This document shows positions 34,257 to 43,316 of a DNA stretch of 44,699 nt, one piece after another; the stretch's first letter is position 1; each line of letters begins with the position of its first letter. Origin of the DNA: JASGKO01 sp049840595 (GTDB lineage Bacteria > Verrucomicrobiota > Verrucomicrobiia > Chthoniobacterales > Chthoniobacteraceae); NCBI GenBank assembly GCA_049840595.1, contig JASGKO010000005.1, positions 1 to 44,699 of the forward strand, given 5' to 3'. The translations under genes and the position numbers were made by a program. The notes below the pieces were generated by a model. The model had not been told where the DNA came from. It worked only from the letters and a program-made list of their open reading frames with translations, and did no database searches.

Positions 34257-35987
34257 TCAGGTAAGTTGTGGGCAAAGCTGCTGCGTATCTACTGCATTTT
34301 GGACCAATTGAAACATTTGATCGGCCTTGGGTGTAATTGTGACTTCATACTTGCGAATAGGATTCCATTGCCAGCAGTTACTGCGGAGACGTAAAGCAGC
34401 CATTTCTGCCGCAAAAGTGGGGTTGAACTTTGATAGCTGTTGAAATTCAACACCGGGGCCATCTCCCCAGTTCTTTAGTCCTTTTAGGTTGTCCGGCACT
34501 CCTTCTTGAAATACGGGCAACCATGGATCCAATTTGCCACGGTAGCTTTGATACAGGTCCGATGCCAGTTTACTTCCATAAGTAATATTGAACGATGTTT
34601 GAAAGGCACCTGCTTCTGCAGTGTCATGCTTGGTATTGTCATCTGGTACGTAGATACCCTCATTCCATTTGCCGTCACTTTCCCGAATTCCCAGACCCAG
34701 AACAAGTACGTAGAGGTGACGAAGCATATCCACTCCAGGGCCAGTTAGAGAAAGTCCGACACTCGTAAAAATATCGCGATAGCGATAAAGCGCATCTTCG
34801 ACCTCATTTTGGACTAAAGATTTCGCCATTTCCACGTAAAATGGATTATTTCTCAACAGCCCACAGTAGGCGCGGCCATAGGCGAGCGCCATACCTTTAG
34901 TATAACCAAGTGCACATACGCCGTGTCCAGGCCAGTCGAAATGTGCAATTTCAGAAGTTGCCGCGATCTGAATGATCTTTGCAGGTATTACCGTGCCCCG
35001 ATCCGGTTGAGGATCGTTTTGTAACTTTGCTACCGCATTGTCTAACGCATGGATCGTGGGCTGGTCAACAACCCCGGTAATAGGTAACCCAGAGTCACTT
35101 TGAAATGCCATTATCGCTGTTCGGGTACGCAAACCAAAAAACCCAAGATTTTTAGTGCCAGGTCCATAATCAATGTAATAAGAGGGCTGCCTGGATGCGA
35201 GGCGGTTCAAGGCAAGTTGGATGCTTTTCACGCTATCTAATTGTAGTGGGCCACTAGCGAGCTCGGCGTGCCCATCAGCGATCGCTTCCAGGGTGGGATC
35301 ACCTTGCAGCGACGGTGAGATCAGATTTAAGCCTCCTTCAACATTTTCTGAAGAAGCTGCGATTGCAATAGCAATCGGCGTATTGTCAAAAGGGCTTGGC
35401 TCGGGCACCCCTCCTTTGCCGCTTCGCTTGCTCAAAAAGTGAGCGAGCAGTGCGCCAAGCCATTTGAGCCGCGGTTTCAACCACTCAGCTTGCCGCTTGC
35501 TACCCAAATCGCCAAATTCGATCAGCATTTCGGCATCCGTCGTGCACCAGTATTTGTAGCCGTAATACTCTTCCTCGTCAGCGGTGAAATTATCTTCCTT
35601 CCAAAGTTCGGGCCAAGGCCAGTATTTTTGGTAAAGAGTTTTGAATTCCGTTGCGGCGGAATCGTTGCCTTTTCCCCGAGGATATCCTATGGAGGGGCCT
35701 GACTCCCCACTATCAGGATCATCAAAATGAACTGCGACAGCTAAGATGCAGTTCCAACCAATCCCACCCGCAGGGATACTTGCATCGTTCTTTATCGCTC
35801 GAACCCCCGCTTCTTTAAGAATGCGAATGGCTTCATCAGCAATTACCGGAGTCCAGTCAATCTCATTACCCTCCGGCCCAGAACCACCTTCATTCCAACC
35901 TTGGAGGTGATTTTGATGACCAGCCTGGACGATAATGTCGCAATCAATCCAAGTGGTAATGGGCTGTGACGGTTCTTTTTCTGGCAT
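34257..35987 (-). CDS. multidomain peptidoglycan hydrolase (amidase, PG-binding, lysozyme-like)
   Basis: A 576-residue protein starting at 35987. No signal peptide is visible. Residues 15-160 fit Amidase_3: IIVQAGHQN (His24), EGNEID (Glu), LAVAVHFDD (His87) and MLIEFGD (catalytic Glu157), which cleave stem peptide from glycan. Residues about 250-335 are a PG_binding_1 domain (SIQLALNRLA, FFGLRTRTAIMAFQSDSGLP, ITGVVDQPT). The C-terminal part contains LGLGIRESDGKW and AEAGAFQTSFN, which recalls the Glu and following block of lysozyme-like transglycosylases. Lower GC than the core genes. It is the last gene of the hydrolase cluster. Confidence 0.7.
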   Translation of the reverse strand: MPEKEPSQPITTWIDCDIIVQAGHQNHLQGWNEGGSGPEGNEIDWTPVIADEAIRILKEAGVRAIKNDASIPAGGIGWNCILAVAVHFDDPDSGESGPSIGYPRGKGNDSAATEFKTLYQKYWPWPELWKEDNFTADEEEYYGYKYWCTTDAEMLIEFGDLGSKRQAEWLKPRLKWLGALLAHFLSKRSGKGGVPEPSPFDNTPIAIAIAASSENVEGGLNLISPSLQGDPTLEAIADGHAELASGPLQLDSVKSIQLALNRLASRQPSYYIDYGPGTKNLGFFGLRTRTAIMAFQSDSGLPITGVVDQPTIHALDNAVAKLQNDPQPDRGTVIPAKIIQIAATSEIAHFDWPGHGVCALGYTKGMALAYGRAYCGLLRNNPFYVEMAKSLVQNEVEDALYRYRDIFTSVGLSLTGPGVDMLRHLYVLVLGLGIRESDGKWNEGIYVPDDNTKHDTAEAGAFQTSFNITYGSKLASDLYQSYRGKLDPWLPVFQEGVPDNLKGLKNWGDGPGVEFQQLSKFNPTFAAEMAALRLRSNCWQWNPIRKYEVTITPKADQMFQLVQNAVDTQQLCPQLT

Positions 35988-36007
35988 AAAGATCGTGCTC
36001 CTTTTCT

Positions 36008-37060
36008 CTACTTCTTGGTAGCCAGGTCTTTTTCTTCCGGGGCCCCACGGTTTGCCCGGATGTTGATAAAGCGTTGCAGCGTATCGAACCAGAACGGCGC
36101 GCCCAGGCTGGCACCCAGTGCCGTGATCAGCCATCCGCATACGGCGGAGAGCAGTAGCCCGTAGCGAATCGTCAGCCAGTTCTTTGTCTGCCGAAATTCG
36201 GTAAATCCCATATCCGGCATCACCTCACTTGCCCAGCCCATTGGAATCCCCGTTCCCCGCAGCACCCCCACGGCCTTCTTGTAACTCTCCATTCCCTCCT
36301 GTGGCGATTTCGCCTGCGTAGTGCCAGCCGCCCCGTTCCCCTGCTGTTCATTCACATACGTTTCCGCCTGCGCCAGCACCGCCTCACGCAGCTTCGGGTC
36401 GCCATACAGCGCCTGTGTAATGTGGATCGCATCCACATTCCCCGCCACCGCCAGCACCAGCCCGAGGATGAAAAGCCACGTCTGCGCATAGCGCTTATAC
36501 CACCCCGTCACCCGGTCCATACTGTCATTGAACCACTTCTCCAGCGCTGCCTGATACTTCTGCATCTCCGTCTTCGTCGCATCCGCATCGTTCCGCGCAA
36601 TCTCCAACAACGCCGCAAGGCTCTGGCGCAGCTTGTTATCGGGTAACGCCGAAATTCCTTTCCGCACGTCCGCAATCGTCCGCGGCACATCAGTCATGTT
36701 GGCGGGGCAAATGTGATCCAGCATCGCCGCCACGAACGCCCCCGGCGAAATATAGCTCGGCAGCCCCGCCTTCCCATGTCGCGAAAGCGCATTCACCAGC
36801 CCATGCTCGCAAATCTTTTTCACCATCGGCCCCTGCGTCAGCCGCAGCTTCCACCCCATCACCTGGGCAAGGAACGTCTCCACACAATTCGGTGCCTTGA
36901 ACGTATTCTCTTCCTGCAACAACTCATGCAACCCCTCTTGCAGAAAATGCGCCCGCCGATCCAGAAACGACAGCCAAATCTCATTCGCCGCCGTCACTAC
37001 CAGACTGAATAGCAGGAACACAAAGCTAAGGCCGATGAGAACGTCAAGGATGGCTGGCAT
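36008..37060 (-). CDS. membrane protein, unknown function
   Basis: A 350-residue protein with a membrane segment near residues 5-25 (LIGLSFVFLLFSLVVTAANE), and two or three near 190-215 and 300-325. The opening and a following cytoplasmic helical region with an 'LQEGLHELLQEE' stretch resemble a widespread uncharacterised family of membrane proteins. It lies 14 bases from the upstream membrane protein and 20 bases from the amidase, so it is co-transcribed. It could be an immunity or transport partner; that is an inference. Confidence 0.6.
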   Translation of the reverse strand: MPAILDVLIGLSFVFLLFSLVVTAANEIWLSFLDRRAHFLQEGLHELLQEENTFKAPNCVETFLAQVMGWKLRLTQGPMVKKICEHGLVNALSRHGKAGLPSYISPGAFVAAMLDHICPANMTDVPRTIADVRKGISALPDNKLRQSLAALLEIARNDADATKTEMQKYQAALEKWFNDSMDRVTGWYKRYAQTWLFILGLVLAVAGNVDAIHITQALYGDPKLREAVLAQAETYVNEQQGNGAAGTTQAKSPQEGMESYKKAVGVLRGTGIPMGWASEVMPDMGFTEFRQTKNWLTIRYGLLLSAVCGWLITALGASLGAPFWFDTLQRFINIRANRGAPEEKDLATKK

Positions 37061-37074
37061 TTCAGTAATATTTG

Positions 37075-38271
37075 TTAAGGTGAAGTGAGGCTCTCAACCG
37101 CATCTTCCCCGAGTTCTAGATCATAATGTCTCGATCTTTCACGCCCCGTAGGGACGCCCTTCGTAACACTTACATCAATACCAAAACCATCCTTTAAAGA
37201 AGTCGCTAAACGAGTGGCCTCTGAAAAATCTTCCTTTGAATAATAATAAATAGTCGCTGCATCGGAAGAGATGCTTTTTGACACACCTACGGAAGGGATT
37301 GCAAATCCATCCTTTCCGAGGGATTCAGCAAGTTCTTTGTCTACCGGAACTCGTTGGTCTTCTTCTGGAACCAATATATATACTCTTGCCTTTATTGTTT
37401 TAAGTAATTGTTGAGCTAGCTTTTTTTCCTCGGTTTCCTTGGGATTAGAGTCCTTGCTGGTCACAAAAGCATTAAGAGTGGGTTGAAAATCTGCAATTAC
37501 TGCAGCTTTCACATCTGGAGATTGTTTATTTTCGCTTAAAGCTAACGCTAATTTTGGCGCAATGCTTTTACTGATTTCTAAAGCCTTTTGTCTTATGGAA
37601 TCATCAAATGAGTGCTGCGAAATCATCTGCAATGTGTGTACCATATTCGTAATATTTTCATACTTTTCTTTATTGGTGTCTTCAGCCATTTTTGAAGCAG
37701 ATTCCAATATTGCAACGGTAACATCTTGAGAGGTTGAGTCAGTAATTGGTGGAAGAAATGCGCTTGCTATTTTTGCAGCTGGATCATCCGATTTGCTTAC
37801 TGTATAAAGTGCTTGTAGTAAAGCTAATGCACTCTGATCCTTCTCATGTAAAAGCCCTCCAGCTACGGCCACAGCCACTTGATTAGAGAGTGCTCCTCCT
37901 CCCACCAAATGATCCAGCAATTCATTGGCTCGATTTGTATTGCGTTGCCATTCTTGAGCCGCTTGATCTATTTTTAATCGTTCATCGGCGATAAGCTTTT
38001 CGTTATCAATGCGAACCTGATTTTGCTGGACGGAAATTACCGCAAACCACTTTACGGTTAATAAAAATAGACCAGCTCCCTTCTCTCCTTTGATTACTAA
38101 ATCAAGCGCGCTTAACCACGTATCTGTTGCATCGGGTTCATGCTTGTTGTCAGTAACATCGCGACCCGCATGCTTAAGTAGAATCCAACTCCCAAATAAA
38201 AACGCAATGGTTGCTAATAATATCCCTAGAAGCCCAAGCAAATGACTGGGCCAAATATCTGCTCCATGCAT
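37075..38271 (-). CDS. membrane protein with C-terminal LytR_C-like domain, unknown
   Basis: A 398-residue protein with N-terminal membrane segments (LLGLLGILLATIAFLFGSWIL and LFLLTVKWFAVIS), a long helical middle with possible repeat units, and a C-terminal domain (RVYILVPEEDQRVPVDKELA, ATIYYYSKEDFSEATRLATSL) resembling LytR_C/SPOR-like folds. AT-rich compared with its neighbours, suggesting transfer. A frame starting at 38362 (MKRPNFILGIVATVALCSVI) contributes another hydrophobic segment and overlaps the start; a one-base error at about 38272 could join them into a longer N-terminus. Confidence 0.5.
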   Translation of the reverse strand: MHGADIWPSHLLGLLGILLATIAFLFGSWILLKHAGRDVTDNKHEPDATDTWLSALDLVIKGEKGAGLFLLTVKWFAVISVQQNQVRIDNEKLIADERLKIDQAAQEWQRNTNRANELLDHLVGGGALSNQVAVAVAGGLLHEKDQSALALLQALYTVSKSDDPAAKIASAFLPPITDSTSQDVTVAILESASKMAEDTNKEKYENITNMVHTLQMISQHSFDDSIRQKALEISKSIAPKLALALSENKQSPDVKAAVIADFQPTLNAFVTSKDSNPKETEEKKLAQQLLKTIKARVYILVPEEDQRVPVDKELAESLGKDGFAIPSVGVSKSISSDAATIYYYSKEDFSEATRLATSLKDGFGIDVSVTKGVPTGRERSRHYDLELGEDAVESLTSP

Positions 38272-38368
38272 GATTCAGGTCTATCTGATCCAAGCTTAGA
38301 AAAATCACACTGCAAAGTGCAACTGTTGCCACTATCCCCAGAATAAAATTCGGCCTTTTCATAAACTT

Positions 38369-38676
38369 TATGTAATTTGTATGCTTGTCACTCCGCTCTG
38401 CGCGCTTTCTCCGGCGGCGTTGAGGGCGGTCAGGGTTGGTTTACGGTGTTCCGGGTGGGAGGGTTTGGAGGGGGGGATTTGTGGGTCGCGCTTGAGTTCT
38501 TGGAGGATGGGGACGGTGCCGCGACCGATCACTTGCACGTAGAAGCGGTATTTCTGACCGTACAGGATGCGGCTACAGTCGACTACGAGGCGGGGGTCGG
38601 AGACTCAGGTGTCTCGGCGGTGCGAAAGCTGATGGTGAAAGGTGGCGATAGGCTGGCCACCCGGCATTTTGCGCAT
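38369..38676 (-). pseudogene. fragment of a fibronectin type III-like gene
   Basis: Minus-strand frames here contain PFTISFRTAETPESPTPAS and, in another frame, YGQKYRFYVQVIGRG followed by a Ser/Thr-rich tail ending in GESAQSGVTSIQIT. These look like two parts of a fibronectin type III domain broken by a frameshift and a stop. The start is an ATG at 38676. It is a decayed fragment lying inside the hydrolase cluster. Confidence 0.4.
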
Positions 38677-38718
38677 GAGAGATTGTAAGGAAAAAGGGAT
38701 TCGCATGCGGGCGCATAT

Positions 38719-40549
38719 TTATTTCCGATAGATTTTGTCGCGCAGGAAATTCACCGCCTCATTCGCGCGGATATAGCGGTGCCAGATAAAACTGAGATCA
38801 AAGATCAAGGCTGCCAACCGCCAGAGATAGAGAAACCCTAAAACAGCCAGGAGAAGTGGCCAGAGGGGGTTGTCAGTCCTGGCAAGATGCTCGGCTAATA
38901 CGCCGTGAATTATAAATGCACTCGCCACCGTCGCAAAGACCATGAGCGGCAGCATCCCCCCGTTGGGCCAAAGTTTGCTGAATATCGCGCCCCCTATTGC
39001 AATGATTGCACCTGCAATAACGACTCGAATCGTAGGAGCAAATAAAGGCCCAAGACCAACAGCAACATCCCAGTGCACATGGGGATCAACCCCTGCGCAA
39101 TAAACCAGTGAGCCGAGAACGAAAGCGCCCACTCCTACCAACCACCATTTCCCAAACTTTACCAACCGGGCAATGCGGCTCATGACCGTTATCCCCATGA
39201 GTAAACAACTTAATCCTATTACTGAACCAACCTTGGGCCAAAATCCTTGAATCTCTACAACGAAAGGCTCCAGCGTCTCGACTAACCAACAAACCCCAGC
39301 TACAAATAAAAGATAACAGATCACATAGGGCATGACCCAACTTGTGATCTGCCACCACCACTTGTTTCCCGGCGCATCCGCGTTAATTGGCTCTCCTCTC
39401 AAATTCTTGATGGACTCCATCTGGTCAAAAAAATGATTAAATACCCCAGCATCGTCCCAGTAGTCAGTATGTGCCTTCCCTGGAAAAGGATAGCGGCTGA
39501 AAAGAAGGTCTTCGCTTTTAGTGAAATTGAAATATGAATCCCACCCGTTATCCTCCAGCCATTTGCGTGTCGTATCCAACTGGAAGCCAACGGGGTCTCC
39601 TCTATCTGTATAATTCCACCAAGTTATGTGAGTTTTTTTAGGTTTATCTTCTTTTGTGTGCCCCTCGCCACTTTTAATAGAAGCTGGCTTTTTCGATTGA
39701 TAGATTCATCCAAAGATGTCGCCATAACACGATATGCTTATCCAATGGTGAACCGAAGGTCATAAAGCCACGAACTTTATTGCTCCATCTATTATTAGTG
39801 ACGAGCGCTTCCAGGATTGAACGCAAAGCCACCACCGTTCCCTCACTATGCGCAATGAGGTAGATTTCCTCCACGTCGGGATAACTTGTAAGCAAGCCAG
39901 CCATCGTGTCTTGCATGTGTTGAAATATTTTCCCTCCATAATCTGGAAAATCTGCCACCACTTGGACATCGCCCAAAAAGTTGTTAAGTAGATTATCGAG
40001 ATCGAATTTGAATAGCCCCGCCTTTTCCGTAATGGTAAAGAGATTCCCCAGCGTCGCGATGGTTTCGATCATTTCCGCGAGAACCGCCTGGGTCTTCTGG
40101 TAATCTACGGATGGCGCTTCTCCCAGGTTTTTCTCCAAATCCTTTGCATGGAGTCGCTCAATGACGGTTCGCGCCCATGCTTTTGATTCCTCCACCGTGT
40201 CGCCGCTTCGTTCTGCCTCGTTTGAAATATCCGCCCAATAGACCTCTGCGAGACCAACTTTAGGTTCTGCATAGAATGAATAGGCAAATGATTTGCCCGA
40301 AGCATTCGGAACTGCATTAAATTCGGGATGAAAGGCACCCAAGGGCGCTTCTCCTTCGAAGCCAAGATATTTTCCAAGACGATGAGCGACAGCCTGAATG
40401 GTTTCGAAACGCTTCTGATCTCCGATGCCGTGAATGGCGACGATCAAAGTGGTGATTTGGTTGGTGTCTCCCGCTATGACCTTTAAGCGTTTTGGGGCAC
40501 TGCCGGACTGGTTGTTTTCTATAGTTGGATGGGATTTGCCCGAGTTCAT
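38719..40549 (-). CDS. serine hydrolase fused to membrane helices (frameshifted)
   Basis: A protein of about 609 residues in two frames. From 40549 (overlapping the DUF2235 stop by 4 bases) residues 1-290 form an alpha/beta hydrolase: TLIVAIHGIGD, the nucleophile elbow LIAHSEG (Ser235) and GFMTFGSPLDKH. The frame ends at about 39674 (EKASFY-stop), while the next frame continues IKSGEGHTKEDKPKKTH, WWNYTDRGDPVGFQLDTTRK and into 286 residues with about six membrane segments. An indel near 39680 separates them. The gene is AT-rich. No signal peptide is seen. Confidence 0.7.
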
Positions 40550-41664
40550 GCCACTTCCTTTCCTGCTGGTGCGAGGGGCAGGCACTCGTCCAGTTTCAAC
40601 TTTTCAGCCTCTGGAAGAAAACCTGGCGGGAATCCTCCCATTTCGACTGCCTTTGGGTGGATCGCTTCAAAGGTTCCCTCTCCATAAGCGCCGAATTTTC
40701 GATAAGTGCCCCCTGGCTTTCCCTGGATCGCATCGAGGATCTTGTAGATCAATTTGAAGGAATCGTGGATTTTGGCGTTTGCCTTGGCCGGGAACCAGCG
40801 CCAGTCTTTTAGAAAAGCTTCCTGAAACTTAAGGCCATCGCCGTTGGATAGCTTTGCCTTTTCGATCATCCACTCGAAGGCGATGTTCGAGTATGTGCAT
40901 TCGGCGTAGCCACCGCCGATGTCGGAGTGGGCGCCGGAGAACCAGACCTGCTCCAGCTTTTGCGTGGGGGGGGCATTTTTACTCTGGTTCCAGAGCGTGG
41001 GGAGAAATTCCGTGCGGTGTTCGTGGATGGAGAGGGCGTGGTAGGCGTATTCGGTGGTGCTGCTGAGCGTGGTATCGTGAAACTGCCAGTCCATGTGGAA
41101 GAATCGGGCCAGCCGGCGGTGGATACCGGGAACGCCGAGTGCACCTACCGTGTCCCAGACGCCGATGAATTTGATGCCAGTCTCCCAGGAGTATTGGTTG
41201 CGAAAGGCACGGGAGGCAGGGGAGTCGGGATGAGTGGGATCGGCTTGGTTGCTCTTGTTTGAGCGGTCGTGGTAGAGGGACATGGCCTTTTTTACCTTGT
41301 CCGCATGTTCGTGCCGGAGGATGCCGCAATTCCGAATCAACCCGGCAATGCTGCGTGCGGTATAGGCCCCGCGGCTGAAGCCGAAGAGCCAGATTTGATC
41401 GCCCGGCTCGTAATTTTCGACCAGGAACTGGTAGCCCTCGCGAATGTAGCGGCTGATGCCGAAGCCGAAGGCTCCGCCGCGTAGCCACTCCCCGCGATGG
41501 GTGCCAACCCCCTGCATATAGCAAACGACCTGCCGGTTGCCGTTTGCGTCATGGCTATCCAGTGCGGCGGCGAGCTTGCATACGTTGGTGGAGACACGCT
41601 GGCCACCGTCGAATTCTTCGACTTTGTTCCAGGTGCCATCCGCGCAGATGATGAGCTTTTTCAC
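40546..41664 (-). CDS. DUF2235 (Tle1-like phospholipase/hydrolase) protein
   Basis: A 372-residue alpha/beta hydrolase of the DUF2235 family, which includes type VI secretion phospholipase effectors (Tle1). Motifs: CADGTWN (7-13), GFSRGAYTAR (95-104, Ser97 nucleophile), IGVWDTVGALG and WFSGAHSDIGGGY with the acid. No signal peptide. Its stop overlaps the start of the next hydrolase gene. A secretion partner (VgrG, PAAR, Hcp) was not found in the window. Confidence 0.85.
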   Translation of the reverse strand: MKKLIICADGTWNKVEEFDGGQRVSTNVCKLAAALDSHDANGNRQVVCYMQGVGTHRGEWLRGGAFGFGISRYIREGYQFLVENYEPGDQIWLFGFSRGAYTARSIAGLIRNCGILRHEHADKVKKAMSLYHDRSNKSNQADPTHPDSPASRAFRNQYSWETGIKFIGVWDTVGALGVPGIHRRLARFFHMDWQFHDTTLSSTTEYAYHALSIHEHRTEFLPTLWNQSKNAPPTQKLEQVWFSGAHSDIGGGYAECTYSNIAFEWMIEKAKLSNGDGLKFQEAFLKDWRWFPAKANAKIHDSFKLIYKILDAIQGKPGGTYRKFGAYGEGTFEAIHPKAVEMGGFPPGFLPEAEKLKLDECLPLAPAGKEVA

Positions 41665-41716
41665 AGGATTTTAGAGGCAGCGGTAGAGGTGATCGCGGGA
41701 CGGGGAGGTGGTGCGA

Positions 41717-42316
41717 TTATCCCTTTTTCAGCTCCGGCAGGCTTTCGGAGAGGCTCTTGGCGACGGCTTCGAGGGTGGTGTTTACGTCGGCTTCCAGTTG
41801 GGCTCCCTGTTTGGTCAGCAGCTTGCCCGATGGAATGTCATTGCCACCCTCGTCCGGTGTGACCTTGGTAAGGTATGTCGCCATGTCTTTGCGGATTTCG
41901 CAGGCTCCGGCGCTGAAGAGTTCGGCGCGGGTCTTGGCGTTGAAGACGCCGCCGAGCTGCGGGGTGACGGCGCTGGCGAAGGCGAGCGAGGCGACGGCGG
42001 TGGTGCCGGCGCTGGCGAGGGCGGTGATGCCGCTGAGCCCGGCGAGGATGACCTGCGTGGTGCCGGAGACCTCGCGGGCGACGCGGGCGGTCTGGCCGCG
42101 CAACTCCAGGGTGCGCGCGACTTGGTTGGCGTGCTCGAAGATGATTTTGTCGGTGATCGGAAATGTGGTGACGGTGCCATCCTTGTTTTTGGTCGTCGCT
42201 ATCTGGTAGATGCTGGGCTCGTAGCGGTAGCCTGCGGGTGAGGCGCAGCCGACGGTGAAGAGCGCGACGGTGAGTGTGAGTGCGGTGGCAGTGTGGTGGA
42301 TGGCGGGTTGCTTCAT
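41717..42316 (-). CDS. lipoprotein, unknown function
   Basis: A 199-residue protein from the ATG at 42316 with a lipoprotein signal: hydrophobic LTLTVALF then TVGC, Cys24 as the lipidation site. The mature part is helical and Ala-rich. No family recognised. It lies between two hydrolase genes; a role as immunity protein or outer membrane anchor for the operon is an inference. Confidence 0.65.
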   Translation of the reverse strand: MKQPAIHHTATALTLTVALFTVGCASPAGYRYEPSIYQIATTKNKDGTVTTFPITDKIIFEHANQVARTLELRGQTARVAREVSGTTQVILAGLSGITALASAGTTAVASLAFASAVTPQLGGVFNAKTRAELFSAGACEIRKDMATYLTKVTPDEGGNDIPSGKLLTKQGAQLEADVNTTLEAVAKSLSESLPELKKG

Positions 42317-42362
42317 GGTGGCCTTCGGATTGGTTTGGTTTCCTGATGATGGTGTAGTGGTG

Positions 42363-43301
42363 CTATTGCGGCGGGGGTGGGAGCGGTGTGCCCGCGAGCT
42401 TGGCGAGCTTGACGAGGTAGCTGCCGGGATTGGTTCCGCTGCCAAAAAGTTTGTCGCGCAGGAGATGGTCGCAGACGGGCTCAACCAGGCTGCCCCCCAG
42501 GCTGTTAAAAATAGTGGCGAAGGGGTTGCCTCCGGCGTGGCCGGAGATGAGGCTCGCGAACTCGTCCTTCATCAGGTTTTCGTGTGTGAGTCCGGCTGGT
42601 GGATTAAGGTCGCCGTTGCCGTTGAACCATTGGATTTCTCCGACGTGTTCGTAAAATGGGCGGGTGGGAACGCGAGGGACGATGTCGAGGTTGTTGACGA
42701 TGCGCTGGTAGCGACCGCCGATTTCGCGACCGAAGTTAGTGCAGAGACCGGGGCCGGCTGCGCGGGGCTGGCCGTAGGTGTAGAGGCCCTGGATGGGGCG
42801 TTTAAGATGGCTGTCGTAGGTGAAGATGATGGCGTTGATGAGTGCGAGGGCGCCGCCGAGGCTGTGGCCGGTGATGAAAAGCGGGAGATTGCGACCGGCA
42901 TCAAGCTTCCAGAGGGCGTTAACAATCGGCGCGATGACGTTGTGGACACCATTGGCGAAGCCTTCATGCACTTGGGCGTTGAAGGGGCCATTATTGGCGT
43001 AGTGGGAGAGCTCCACCGGAACGGCGGAAAAGTTGCGCAGCCAGTCCTGGATGCCATCGGGGCTCTTGGGTGCTTCGGAGCCACGGTAGGCGAGGATGAT
43101 TTTTTGATCGTCTGCGGCGACGAAGCCTTCGGTGTCGCCGCGCTGGAAGGTTAAGAGATGCTGCGCGTCGCCAGGGATGCCGAGGATGCGCTGGAGGTTT
43201 GCCTTGATGGGTTCGGGGTCAAAGTAGGCAAGCTCGCTGGCGAGGGCGAGGTAGAGGGCGTTGGCTGCGTCGAAGCTGGTGGAAGCGGGATTGAAGGCCA
43301 T
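42363..43301 (-). CDS. class 3 lipase
   Basis: A 312-residue lipase. Nucleophile elbow GHSLGG (145-150, Ser147), acid Asp206 in NNLDIVPRVP, and His279 in CDHLL give a complete triad. No signal peptide or lipobox. It ends in a Pro-rich tail. It lies 15 bases after the other class 3 lipase gene, with which it shares only family-level similarity. Confidence 0.85.
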   Translation of the reverse strand: MAFNPASTSFDAANALYLALASELAYFDPEPIKANLQRILGIPGDAQHLLTFQRGDTEGFVAADDQKIILAYRGSEAPKSPDGIQDWLRNFSAVPVELSHYANNGPFNAQVHEGFANGVHNVIAPIVNALWKLDAGRNLPLFITGHSLGGALALINAIIFTYDSHLKRPIQGLYTYGQPRAAGPGLCTNFGREIGGRYQRIVNNLDIVPRVPTRPFYEHVGEIQWFNGNGDLNPPAGLTHENLMKDEFASLISGHAGGNPFATIFNSLGGSLVEPVCDHLLRDKLFGSGTNPGSYLVKLAKLAGTPLPPPPQ

Positions 43302-43316
43302 GGCGGGAGCTGGGGG

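Noticed and set aside
38377..38688. 103-residue plus-strand frame
   Set aside because: Minus-strand translation gives fibronectin-like segments; the plus frame is low-complexity Gly/Val.
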